Source: UBA1573 sp034005165
Lineage (GTDB): Bacteria > Pseudomonadota > Alphaproteobacteria > Micavibrionales > Micavibrionaceae
Reading direction: 5' to 3'
NCBI GenBank assembly: GCA_034005165.1
Contig: JAVEVE010000006.1
Span: 50,184-114,183, forward strand
Length of the DNA stretch: 64,000 nucleotides
Below, piece by piece: positions 33,279 to 40,990 of this stretch; position 1 is the stretch's first letter, and every line of letters begins with the position of its first letter. The notes below the pieces were generated by a model. That model did not search any database and was not told the origin of the DNA. It saw only the letters and a program-made list of their open reading frames with translations. A program made the translations under genes and the position numbers.

Positions 33279-34202
33279 TTATTTTTTTAATTCAAGTGCA
33301 CGATTATAAATCTGCTTCTTCGGCACGCCCGTTTTCTCAACTAAAAATTCAACAGTTTCTTTTAGCGATCTGAGCTCAAGAGAATTTACAATCAATTGAT
33401 CGAGATCAATCTCCTCCACTTGATCCTCCCCGCGATCAATCACGAGAACAAACTCACCCTTTGGCGCCCCCTCCCTTTCCAGACGTCCCAAAACTTCAGA
33501 TATATTGCCGCGCCAAACCTCTTCAAATTTTTTAGTTAACTCTCTTGTCAGAGCCATCTGACGATCACCCAACATTTCAAACATGTCCCGGCATGTGGCC
33601 TCGAGACGCGGACCAGCCTCAAACAGGATCAGTGTCGACTGCACGCTTTTCCATTTATTTAATATATCCCTCTTTGCTTTTGATTTTGTTGGCAAAAAAC
33701 CAAGAAAAGAAAAATGGTCACTCGGCAGGGCGGAGAGCTGCAATGCGGTAAGGGGAGCATTTGCTCCCGGCAAACTTGTGACGTATAAATTTTGGTCGGC
33801 ACAATCGCGCACCAGCTTGTATCCAGGATCGGAAATCAATGGCATTCCGGCATCAGACACCAGAGCAACAACCTGCCCTGCCTTTATTTTTTCTAATATG
33901 ACGGGGCGTTGTGTATCGGCATTATGATCGTGATATGGCAATAATTTTTGCTTGATCCCGAGTAACGAGAGGAGCTTTCCCGTCATCCTTGTATCCTCGC
34001 AAGCGATACAATCAGCCGTCTTCAAAACATCAAGGGCTCGTATCGTTATGTCTCTCAAGTTTCCGATAGGGGTTGCGACGAGATAAAGGCCTGCTCTCAA
34101 TACTACCTTGCCCACTGTTATGTCATATTCACCTTCAACAAAAGGGGCTTTAATCTCTTGCAGGTTTTGTGTAGGGTCATGATCTTCGAATTTTTTATTC
34201 AT
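33279..34202 (-). CDS. rsmI: 16S rRNA (cytidine1402-2'-O)-methyltransferase
   Basis: RsmI (YraL) methylates the 2'-OH of C1402 in 16S rRNA using SAM. It has the tetrapyrrole-methylase fold with GLYLVATPIGNLRDITIRAL, CEDTRMTGKLLSLLGI, VALVSDAGMPLISDPGYKLV, LPSDHFSFLGFLP and a C-terminal EFVLVIDRGED region. An in-frame extension to 34439 overlaps the divergent lpoA-like gene and is improbable. The ATG at 34202 gives 307 residues with a 35-residue leader before the core. It has no clear ribosome-binding site, so the start remains uncertain. The divergent gene starts only 25 bp away. Confidence 0.94.
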   Translation of the reverse strand: MNKKFEDHDPTQNLQEIKAPFVEGEYDITVGKVVLRAGLYLVATPIGNLRDITIRALDVLKTADCIACEDTRMTGKLLSLLGIKQKLLPYHDHNADTQRPVILEKIKAGQVVALVSDAGMPLISDPGYKLVRDCADQNLYVTSLPGANAPLTALQLSALPSDHFSFLGFLPTKSKAKRDILNKWKSVQSTLILFEAGPRLEATCRDMFEMLGDRQMALTRELTKKFEEVWRGNISEVLGRLEREGAPKGEFVLVIDRGEDQVEEIDLDQLIVNSLELRSLKETVEFLVEKTGVPKKQIYNRALELKK

Positions 34203-34227
34203 ATACAAAGATGTACGGGAGCTTTTG

Positions 34228-35427
34228 ATGCTGCGCAATCTGCTTTTTGTAATTTCTACGATGATTCTGTGCGCGGGCTTATTGTCAGCTTGCGTTAGCA
34301 CCAGCGGGACACCTTGGAAAACAAGCTCTGCAACTCGAACCTCCCAAACCCAGCAAGGCAACGCGCCCCAATCTACGCAAAATGAGAACATGGCTCTCAA
34401 TGGCCACCCTCTGATCGAGGTCAAGTCAAAAGTTGCCATGCTATTGCCCCTTAGCGGTCGCGGCAGCGATACGGGAACAGCAATGCTGAATGCTGCGCTT
34501 TTGGCGATGAATGATCTCGGAGCTTCTGACTTATTTGAACTTGTTCCGAAAGATACGGGTCAGGGTGCTGCGGCGGCAGCCCAAGAAGCCATGTCCGAAG
34601 GAGCTGGTTTAATTCTGGGGCCAGTTTTTTCCGATGACACCAAGGCGGTTGCACCTATCGCAGTCCAGCGTGGCGTTGGGGTTGTGTCATTTTCAACAGA
34701 TACAACAGCGGCGATGGGCACAACCTACCTGATGGGATTTGTTCCTCAAACGCAAGTCGAGCAAATCATTGATTTTGCTGGAAAAAGAGGATTAAGGCAG
34801 ATTGCATTGGTCGCCCCGCGGAATGCGTATGGAGACGCAGTGGCAGCAACCTATTATTCCCAAATGCAATTGCGCGGACTGCAAAATACCGGACTAATCC
34901 GCTATTCTGGTCAATTACCAACCTCAACTGATCTGTCCCCTTTAACTCAAAACCAGCCCCAAGCCATTCTTATTGCAACGCCATCTTCTGTAGCTGCCCA
35001 GATCTCTGCCCAGCTCAATAGCTTGGGACTGATCCAAACGCAGATCAAACGCTTGGGAACCGGATTATGGGATGACTCAGATTCCCCTAAATTCAGCGAA
35101 CTTCAAGGTGCTTGGTACGCAGCCTCATCTCCTGATTTGCGAGTCCGTTTCGAGCGCCGTTACCGCGAAATGTACGGGGAACACCCACCTCGTCTTGCAT
35201 CTTTGGCCTATGATGCTACAGCACTGGCTGTTGTTTTATCCAAAACAGGGAAAGGGTACGGGCGTCAGGCTCTTACAAATCCTAACGGATTTGCGGGCAT
35301 TGATGGTATCTTCCGCTTCCGCATGGACGGATTGGCAGATCGCGGGCTTGGAATTTTAGAAATATCTAATGGACGAGCTGTGCAAATTCAAAACGCTCCC
35401 GCCAGTTTCGCTACATCAAACCGTTAG
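34228..35427 (+). CDS. Penicillin-binding protein activator-like lipoprotein (LpoA C-terminal domain type)
   Basis: A 399-residue lipoprotein precursor with lipobox GLLSAC (lipidated C22), a low-complexity Ser/Thr/Gln linker (about 23-55) and a periplasmic-binding-protein-like domain (about 62-390) of the LpoA/YraM type. Visible are KVAMLLPLSGRGSDTGTAML, LILGPVFSDDTKAVAPIA, VGVVSFSTD and PPRLASLAYDATALAVVLS. LpoA activates class A PBPs from the outer membrane in enterics, but the N-terminal TPR half is absent here. A TTG three bases earlier is also in frame; GGGAG is best spaced for the ATG at 34228. It is divergent from rsmI, 25 bp apart. Activation of a PBP is inferred from family only. Confidence 0.85.
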   Translation: MLRNLLFVISTMILCAGLLSACVSTSGTPWKTSSATRTSQTQQGNAPQSTQNENMALNGHPLIEVKSKVAMLLPLSGRGSDTGTAMLNAALLAMNDLGASDLFELVPKDTGQGAAAAAQEAMSEGAGLILGPVFSDDTKAVAPIAVQRGVGVVSFSTDTTAAMGTTYLMGFVPQTQVEQIIDFAGKRGLRQIALVAPRNAYGDAVAATYYSQMQLRGLQNTGLIRYSGQLPTSTDLSPLTQNQPQAILIATPSSVAAQISAQLNSLGLIQTQIKRLGTGLWDDSDSPKFSELQGAWYAASSPDLRVRFERRYREMYGEHPPRLASLAYDATALAVVLSKTGKGYGRQALTNPNGFAGIDGIFRFRMDGLADRGLGILEISNGRAVQIQNAPASFATSNR

Positions 35428-35549
35428 CAAACGCAAAAAATATCAGGAAAACTCATTTTTTTAGTTAGTTTTGCTTGCGCTTTTCCTTCATTTGGGGGTA
35501 AAACTCCACGCTTCAAATACTGCTAGACCAGACCGAAAGAGGAAAAACC

Positions 35550-36218
35550 ATGGCCGCATCCGCCGCTCCGAAAGAGCGTTCCGACGCTCCTGAATTTGAT
35601 CTGCCGACACCAGAAGGGCAAGATCAAGGCGGAATGACCTCCGTATCGAGCAAAGCCTCCGGACGCCCACGTTCAGAAAAATCCCGTAACGCGATTCTTG
35701 ATGCCACCAACAAACTGTTACTGCACATGTCCGTGCGCGAAGTGTCAATTGAAGCCGTTGCCAAAAAGGCCGGTGTCGGAAAGACAACCATATACAGGTG
35801 GTGGCCCAATAAAGTCGGCTTGATTTTGGATGCAATCTCCGGCCCCATGGGCGTACTCCCCGCTCCCGTTGACGGCGCAGATGTCAAAGATTCTCTAACC
35901 AAGCAGCTCGAGCGCTTTACCCGCATTTGCCGCGGAAGAGGCGGCAAAATTATTGCTGAAATTTATGCAGAAGCTCAAGGAGATCCAGAACTCCAAGCTC
36001 TATTCTTTGAAAAATTCATGCTTCAACATGAAGAAATTCTAGCCAGTATTATCCAGTCAGGAAAGGACAAAGGTGTCTTTGAAGCCGGAATGGATACCGG
36101 TTTGGCAGTTGATATGATCTACGGATCTGTTTTCTATCACCTGATGAGCAATCCTGAGCCTTTGGATCAGAGTTTCTCGAATACCTTAATTATGCAAGCG
36201 TTGCGTATTCTGAAGTAA
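35550..36218 (+). CDS. TetR/AcrR family transcriptional regulator
   Basis: A 222-residue TetR-type repressor. After a charged, Pro/Gly-rich N-terminal extension of about 38 residues, the HTH domain spans about 44-92 (ILDATNKLLLHMSVREVSIE, AVAKKAGVGKTTIYRWWPNK). A variable all-helical ligand/dimer domain follows (about 105-222). An AGAGG site lies seven bases before the ATG. Its stop overlaps the start of the next gene by one base (TAATG), so it is coupled to the ThiE-like gene. The ligand and target are unknown; autoregulation upstream is possible, but no palindrome was clear. Confidence 0.9.
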   Translation: MAASAAPKERSDAPEFDLPTPEGQDQGGMTSVSSKASGRPRSEKSRNAILDATNKLLLHMSVREVSIEAVAKKAGVGKTTIYRWWPNKVGLILDAISGPMGVLPAPVDGADVKDSLTKQLERFTRICRGRGGKIIAEIYAEAQGDPELQALFFEKFMLQHEEILASIIQSGKDKGVFEAGMDTGLAVDMIYGSVFYHLMSNPEPLDQSFSNTLIMQALRILK

Positions 36219-36943
36219 TGAGTGATCTATTCGATTATAACGAGTCTGAAATCAAGTCGGACGAAGCGGAAGGAGTCCAAACTTCATCCTCTCCCGATTG
36301 CGGCCTCTATATTATTATACCCTCCTCCGATGACCATGAGAAGCAAGCCTTCTTGTTGGCGCAGGCCCTTCATGCGGCCAATCGCTTTTCCTCTTACGCC
36401 ATGAACCGGCATGTGGTTGAATTTCGCCCTGAAACCGTCACAGATGCTGATAAGCTCAAGGATATTGCAAAAGCCTACTGTGACGTTGCACAGCGCAACG
36501 GTTTCATTTATCTCATTTATGACAACCCTATTCTCGCGCGAGAGATCGGTGCGGACGGTGTTTTGTGTTCTTCTTTAAAGAAATGCTCTGACGCACGTAA
36601 ATTGCTTGATGAAACAGCGATTATCGGCCTCCGGGCGTCCAACAAAGAATCCGCGCAATCCGCCGTTTCTCTGGAACTTGATTATGTGTGCTTCCACACG
36701 CAGAAAAGCGGCGAACCCCTTATTGATCTTTTGCATTGGTGGACAACAACAACAGATATGCCTGTCGCCATTGAACATGAGTTCGATCAGGAAAACTGTG
36801 CTCCATTTGTTTCAGGTGGAGCGACTTTTATTGACGCGTCCCATCATATTTGGACACACCCTTCAGGTAATCCAATGCAAGGAACAGTCAATATGCTGGA
36901 TGCGATTGAACGTCACGCGTCAAAGCCACAAGCTCTCAACTAA
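36218..36943 (+). CDS. ThiE/TenI-superfamily-like protein, divergent
   Basis: A 241-residue protein whose central part resembles thiamine-phosphate synthase/TenI barrels: FIYLIYDNPILAREIGADGV fits the family's D-x-x-x-L-A-x-x-x-G-A-D-G-V-H segment (the usual H is replaced by L-C), and AIIGLRASNKESAQSA fits I-I-G-x-S-x-H-x-x-E. LDYVCFHTQ follows as the usual DYV-x-x-G strand. The catalytic phosphate-loop residues of true ThiE are not obvious, and the C-terminal GGATFIDASHHIWTHP is unusual. It is translationally coupled to the upstream TetR gene, with no other thi genes near. A degenerate or altered-function member is more likely than genuine ThiE. Confidence 0.62.
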   Translation: MSDLFDYNESEIKSDEAEGVQTSSSPDCGLYIIIPSSDDHEKQAFLLAQALHAANRFSSYAMNRHVVEFRPETVTDADKLKDIAKAYCDVAQRNGFIYLIYDNPILAREIGADGVLCSSLKKCSDARKLLDETAIIGLRASNKESAQSAVSLELDYVCFHTQKSGEPLIDLLHWWTTTTDMPVAIEHEFDQENCAPFVSGGATFIDASHHIWTHPSGNPMQGTVNMLDAIERHASKPQALN

Positions 36944-36944
36944 T

Positions 36945-36969
36945 AAAAAAGCCCCCGATTGGGGGCTTT
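36945..36969 (-). terminator. Bidirectional terminator between the ThiE-like gene and ahpD
   Basis: Perfect 9-bp stem AAAGCCCCC / GGGGGCTTT with loop GATT. The A-run at 36944-36950 gives a U-tract for the minus-strand ahpC-ahpD transcript. On the plus strand the T-tract is shorter. The two genes converge here. Confidence 0.85.
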
Positions 36970-36989
36970 AAACTTCTTTATCACATTAA

Positions 36990-37547
36990 CTAGGCGGCCT
37001 GAGCCAGTGTGCTTTGAGTGTATTTTGCAGATTCGATAGCTGCTGCTGCTGCATTGATTGTTGCAGCGATACGCAGAGCGCATTGAATTTGCTCGGTGCT
37101 CATTCCAGCTTTAGCAACTTGAGCTTCGTGTGCGTCAAGGCACATGCCACATCCGTTGATTGCAGAAACTGCCATTGACCAGAGCTCAAAGTCTATCTTA
37201 TCTACGCCGTGGCTCGCGATGAAAGTCATACGCAGTTTTGCCGGCATATTTTGATATTCTTTGTTGCTCATCAAGTGAACGCTGCGATAATAGACATTAT
37301 TCATGGCCATAATCGTTGCTGCTCCACAGGCTGCATTGCGTGCTTCGGAACTCAAATGCCCCGAGGCTTCAGCGTCAATTGCAGAGATCACATCAGCCTG
37401 ACGGGTTGCCATGGCGCAAGCCAAGTAGCAGCCCCAGAGCTGTTGCTCATTAAGCGTTTCTTCACCAGCCAGATTGGAAAGATTGAGTTTAATATCTTTC
37501 GCATATTCCGGCAGAGCATTACGCAGATCTTCCAATGAATTCATCAT
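36990..37547 (-). CDS. ahpD: Alkyl hydroperoxide reductase-associated AhpD
   Basis: A carboxymuconolactone-decarboxylase-like peroxidatic thiol protein that recycles AhpC. The 185-residue form starts MMNSLEDLRNALPEYAKDIK. The active dithiol is in GCGMCLDAHE, with the conserved His five residues after the second Cys, and the proton-relay region is LWGCYLACAMAT. An in-frame ATG at 37601 would overlap ahpC by 52 bp and is not favoured. AAGG stands ten bases before the ATG at 37547. It lies immediately after ahpC (stop 2 bp upstream), a standard ahpC-ahpD unit, and is followed by a strong terminator. Confidence 0.93.
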   Translation of the reverse strand: MMNSLEDLRNALPEYAKDIKLNLSNLAGEETLNEQQLWGCYLACAMATRQADVISAIDAEASGHLSSEARNAACGAATIMAMNNVYYRSVHLMSNKEYQNMPAKLRMTFIASHGVDKIDFELWSMAVSAINGCGMCLDAHEAQVAKAGMSTEQIQCALRIAATINAAAAAIESAKYTQSTLAQAA

Positions 37548-37549
37548 TG

Positions 37550-38113
37550 TTAAGCTGCCTTGCTCAGGTCGATGTTGTCGCCGCCAACCGGACGGTTGCA
37601 AGGGCAGAGTTCATCTGTTTGAAGAGCATCAAGAATACGCAATACTTCTTTAGGGTTACGCCCAACATTCAGGTTGTTCACAGATACGTGTTGGATCACG
37701 TTATGCGGGTCAACGATGTAAGTTGCGCGGTAAGCAACACCGGAATCCTCACGGATACCCAGACCGTCAATCAAAGAGCCGTTTGTATCGGCAAATTGCC
37801 ATTGTGGCAATTGAGCGAGGTCTTTGTGTTCACGGCGCCAAGCCAACTTGCAGAATTCGTTGTCACAGCTTCCGCCAAGAACAACTGCATCACGATCAGC
37901 AAATTCGGAATCGAGTTTAGCGAATTCAACGATTTCAGTCGGGCAAACAAATGTGAAGTCTTTCGGGTAGAAGTAGAAGACCTTCCATTTACCAGCAAAA
38001 CTTTCTTCGGTAATGGTTTCAAAAGCGGCTTCGCCGTTTTCTTCGTGCTTCATAAATTTCGGTTTTACACCAACAATTTCAAATTCAGGCATATGATCGC
38101 CAACACCAAGCAT
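37550..38113 (-). CDS. ahpC: Alkyl hydroperoxide reductase AhpC, AhpD-linked type
   Basis: A two-Cys peroxiredoxin that reduces peroxides. The 187-residue protein has the peroxidatic C57 in FYPKDFTFVCPTE and a C-terminal Cys pair in DELCPCNRPVGG. This is the arrangement of mycobacterial-type AhpC, which uses AhpD rather than AhpF as reductant. AAGGAG stands seven bases before the ATG. The divergent oxyR gene starts 148 bp upstream, and the intervening segment carries a LysR-type operator, so peroxide induction through OxyR is likely (inference). Confidence 0.96.
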   Translation of the reverse strand: MLGVGDHMPEFEIVGVKPKFMKHEENGEAAFETITEESFAGKWKVFYFYPKDFTFVCPTEIVEFAKLDSEFADRDAVVLGGSCDNEFCKLAWRREHKDLAQLPQWQFADTNGSLIDGLGIREDSGVAYRATYIVDPHNVIQHVSVNNLNVGRNPKEVLRILDALQTDELCPCNRPVGGDNIDLSKAA

Positions 38114-38186
38114 GGTTATCTCCTTACGTAGGGTTAAAATTTATTCTTATGGGAGACAACATGGCCTTTTTTCAACTAAAAATCCA

Positions 38187-38209
38187 ATAGATAATTTCTT
38201 GACATCTAT
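38187..38209. promoter_or_regulatory. Candidate OxyR operator (LysR-type T-N11-A box) between ahpC and oxyR
   Basis: Perfect inverted repeat ATAGAT - N11 - ATCTAT (38187-38192 and 38204-38209), with the T-N11-A geometry of LysR-type sites. It lies 53 bp ahead of the oxyR start and 74 bp ahead of the ahpC start. The half-sites also contain the ATAG / CTAT pattern of OxyR sites, although the spacing differs from the tandem E. coli consensus. Seen directly; that OxyR binds here is inference. Confidence 0.7.
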
Positions 38210-38227
38210 CGAATTTTTGAATAAATA
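38199..38227 (+). promoter_or_regulatory. Candidate sigma-70 promoter of oxyR overlapping the operator
   Basis: TTGACA (38199-38204), a 17-base spacer and TAAATA (38222-38227), 34 bp before the oxyR start. The -35 element is inside the right part of the inverted repeat, so bound regulator would block polymerase. This is the arrangement expected for negative autoregulation. Confidence 0.55.
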
Positions 38228-38261
38228 ATCATTTGTTTTATATAATAAATTATATTTCATT

Positions 38262-39176
38262 ATGAAACTCCCAAGCGCACGACAATTACAATATTTTCTG
38301 GCGGTTGCCGATCACCTCTCCTTTTCCAAGGCAGCGGAGAGCTGCCATATCACTCAATCAACCCTCAGCAACGGGTTGAGCGAGCTAGAAGATATTCTGG
38401 GCAAAAAGCTCTTTATTCGGGATACACGCAAGGTCGCACTGACTCCTGCCGGAGAAGATCTTATTGCCCCTGTCCATGCTATTCTCGAGCAATTAACCAA
38501 CCTCATTCACTTATCAAGACGATCTCGCGAACCTCTGACGAGCCATCTGGTACTGGGTATTATTCCAACGATTGCTCCCTATTTGCTGCCCCTTCTATTG
38601 CCCTTTCAGCAAAAAGAATATCCTAACCTTGATCTACAATTGCGCGAAGACTTGACATCTCGCCAGCTTGAGTACCTTGAAAAAGGCCGGGTTGATGCTG
38701 TCCTCATGGCTTTTCCGTATAACATCCCACTCACAGAGCATTTGATTTTATGGAGTGAACCGTTTTATCTGGCATGCACAGATAATCAGGCAAAAAAGCG
38801 CAAAAGTCTCAAAATACAGGATTTATCCGATGAGACTATTCTTCTGCTTGAGGACGGGCATTGCCTTCGGGATCATGTTATTTCAGCCTGTCAACTTTCC
38901 CTAAAACGATCAGGGTCGGGAATTGGTCATGCTTTGGGGGCGACCAGCCTCCAGACGCTTATACAAATGGTCCAGCACGGATACGGTGCTACACTCCTGC
39001 CTCAAATGGCCGTGCGGCCCGAGCTGTTACCCGCGGGAATCAAGGCCATTCCCTTCTCTTCCCCTAAACCGTCCAGGCAAATCGGGTTGGTTTGGAGAAA
39101 AAATGACCCTAGAGCGGAGGAATTTCGCCTTTTGGGTCGTTTAATCAAGAAGGCCTGTTCGCCTTTAATCAGTTGA
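38262..39176 (+). CDS. oxyR: Hydrogen peroxide-sensing regulator OxyR (LysR family)
   Basis: A 304-residue LysR regulator. The N-terminal winged HTH reads MKLPSARQLQYFLAVADHLS then AAESCHITQSTLSNGLSELE. The effector domain carries LLEDGHCLRDHVISAC, which places C201 and C210 nine residues apart, like the C199/C208 disulfide pair of E. coli OxyR. This is the main reason for naming it. It is divergent from ahpC-ahpD. Other LysR proteins lack this motif, so the OxyR call is strong. Confidence 0.94.
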   Translation: MKLPSARQLQYFLAVADHLSFSKAAESCHITQSTLSNGLSELEDILGKKLFIRDTRKVALTPAGEDLIAPVHAILEQLTNLIHLSRRSREPLTSHLVLGIIPTIAPYLLPLLLPFQQKEYPNLDLQLREDLTSRQLEYLEKGRVDAVLMAFPYNIPLTEHLILWSEPFYLACTDNQAKKRKSLKIQDLSDETILLLEDGHCLRDHVISACQLSLKRSGSGIGHALGATSLQTLIQMVQHGYGATLLPQMAVRPELLPAGIKAIPFSSPKPSRQIGLVWRKNDPRAEEFRLLGRLIKKACSPLIS

Positions 39177-39236
39177 TTTCTTATACTTATGATCTAAACT
39201 CTGTCGCGAGAGTTACCGTTTTTTTTGAGGCCCCAT

Positions 39237-40928
39237 ATGAAAAGCATTCTTCCCCTATCGCTCACTGCCCTTCTTCTTTCATCCTGCTCTTTTATTCCCG
39301 GCTATTCCCAGCCGGATGTTGAAGTCCCCCAAAGATGGAAGCATGAGGTTGACACAGAAAGTCAAGTTCGAATCCCCGAGAAATGGTGGACGCTTTATCA
39401 GGACGAGACGCTAAATATGTTGGCGGAAGATGCACTGACCCAAAATCTTGATTTGCGCGCAGGTTTCGAACGCATCAATCAGGCTCGATCTTCTTTACGT
39501 GCAGCAGGAGCCAGCATGCTTCCTTCAGCAAGTGCCTCTATGGGGGCCGAACGCGCGCGAACCAATCCAGCATCAGGATCGTCTTCAACGGATAATAATT
39601 TCTCGGCAGGACTTGCCATTTCCTATGATCTCGACCTGTTCGGCGCAAACCGCGCTGGAATTGAGGCTGCACGCGCGGCACTGCATTCCCAGCAATATCA
39701 ACAAGAAGCTCTCAAGCTCGTTACAATGGGCGATCTGACGGAAGCATACTTTAATCTGCTTTCGACCCGCGAGCGCGTGCGTATTGCGGAAGACAATCTG
39801 AAGAACTCTCGCGAAGTTTTGCGTATTATTCAAGTGCGTGTTGATACAGGACTTGATTCCGATCTGGAGCTCTCGCAACAGCGTGTTGCAGTATCGTCCA
39901 GTGAAGCTGCCCTTGCCACTCTGAAGCAGCAAGAGTCTGTCTACGAAAATGCTCTCGCTCTGTTGCTCGGACGTGCGCCGCAGACATTCGACTTGATGAG
40001 CACCAAAACAATTGCGGAACTCCCTGTACCAAACATCGCGTTGGAGCAACCATCTTCCCTTCTGGAACGCCGTCCTGATATTCATGTGGCCGAACAGAAC
40101 CTGATTGCTGCAAATGCCAATATTGGTGTTGCCCGTGCAGCATTCTTCCCGTCTCTCAATTTGGGAGGAACTGGATCTGCTGCGGTTGCGTCTTTAGGTG
40201 ATCCTGCAACAACTTTGCTTGCAGCAACAGCATCTCTGGCTGCTCCCCTTTTCACGGGAGGAAGGCTTGAGGGCAATCTGGATCAAGCTACATCGCAACA
40301 ACGCGAGCTGGTTGAAACCTATCGGAAAACAGTGCTGACTGCCTTTAAAGAAGTCGAGGATGCGCTCGCCGCTACCAAGGCTGCCGCAGAGCGTGAAGTC
40401 GCGTTACGCACAGCTATGAATAATGCGCGCCGCGCCTATGATATTTCCCGCAAGCGTTATGAAGTCGGAACAATCGACTTCCAGACCTTGCTAGATACAC
40501 AGGCGGGGCTGCTCAGCGCTGAGGATACCTATGCACAAGCTTTAGATGCCAAATTGTCGGCCTCTGTCGATCTGGTTAAAGCTTTAGGTGGCGGATGGAC
40601 AAATCCTGATACGCTGACAACTCCCCAACCTGATGTGGCAGAAATATCTACTTCTGAAACTCCGGTTTCGGAAACTCAAATTGTGGGAGCAGCTTCCTCA
40701 GAGACGCCAGCCCCCCAAGCCATGGTTGCGCAGCCTGACATGGCAATCGCTGTTGAACCAGCAGCTGGTGTAACCGAAGCTGCGGTCCAACCCGTTGAGG
40801 CTGCTCAGGGTACAATTACCGAGACAGTTATTTCTGCTCGTCCGACGGCAGCTCCTTCCAATGAAGGATACGAGCATATGAATGAAGCTCAAAAGCTTGA
40901 AGCGCAAGAGATTTCCGTATCTCCATAA
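39237..40928 (+). CDS. NodT family RND outer-membrane efflux lipoprotein with long C-terminal extension
   Basis: A TolC/OprM-type trimeric outer-membrane channel. The 563-residue precursor has lipobox LLLSSC (lipidated C17), and the mature start reads SFIPGYSQPDVEVPQRW. KWWTLYQDETLNMLAEDAL is a typical NodT-like N-terminus. Two repeats of the channel fold follow, with ERRPDIHVAEQNLIAANANI and ISYDLDLFGANRAGIEAARA. Residues from about 455 onward form a Pro/Ala/Glu/Thr-rich tail of about 105 residues absent from usual OprM. The start ATG follows GAGG by six bases. No membrane-fusion or RND pump gene is adjacent, so it is an orphan channel. A weak hairpin lies after the stop. Confidence 0.92.
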   Translation: MKSILPLSLTALLLSSCSFIPGYSQPDVEVPQRWKHEVDTESQVRIPEKWWTLYQDETLNMLAEDALTQNLDLRAGFERINQARSSLRAAGASMLPSASASMGAERARTNPASGSSSTDNNFSAGLAISYDLDLFGANRAGIEAARAALHSQQYQQEALKLVTMGDLTEAYFNLLSTRERVRIAEDNLKNSREVLRIIQVRVDTGLDSDLELSQQRVAVSSSEAALATLKQQESVYENALALLLGRAPQTFDLMSTKTIAELPVPNIALEQPSSLLERRPDIHVAEQNLIAANANIGVARAAFFPSLNLGGTGSAAVASLGDPATTLLAATASLAAPLFTGGRLEGNLDQATSQQRELVETYRKTVLTAFKEVEDALAATKAAAEREVALRTAMNNARRAYDISRKRYEVGTIDFQTLLDTQAGLLSAEDTYAQALDAKLSASVDLVKALGGGWTNPDTLTTPQPDVAEISTSETPVSETQIVGAASSETPAPQAMVAQPDMAIAVEPAAGVTEAAVQPVEAAQGTITETVISARPTAAPSNEGYEHMNEAQKLEAQEISVSP

Positions 40929-40935
40929 ATCAGCG

Positions 40936-40958
40936 TCCCTGACCTCAGGGAATATTTG
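40936..40958 (+). terminator. Possible weak terminator after the NodT gene
   Basis: Stem TCCCTG / CAGGGA with loop ACCT, followed by an imperfect T-rich stretch (ATATTTGCTTTTTC). The gap to trhO is only 62 bp, so it may be attenuation rather than full termination. Low confidence. Confidence 0.4.
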
Positions 40959-40990
40959 CTTTTTCTTATAAAATCTCTTAAAAGAGCGGC

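Noticed and set aside
34203..34439. In-frame extension of rsmI to 34439
   Set aside because: Would overlap the start of the divergent lpoA-like gene and adds a non-conserved 79-residue stretch.
36218..36943. Naming the TetR-coupled gene thiE
   Set aside because: Key ThiE residues are not visible and no thi genes are near; kept as ThiE/TenI-like only.
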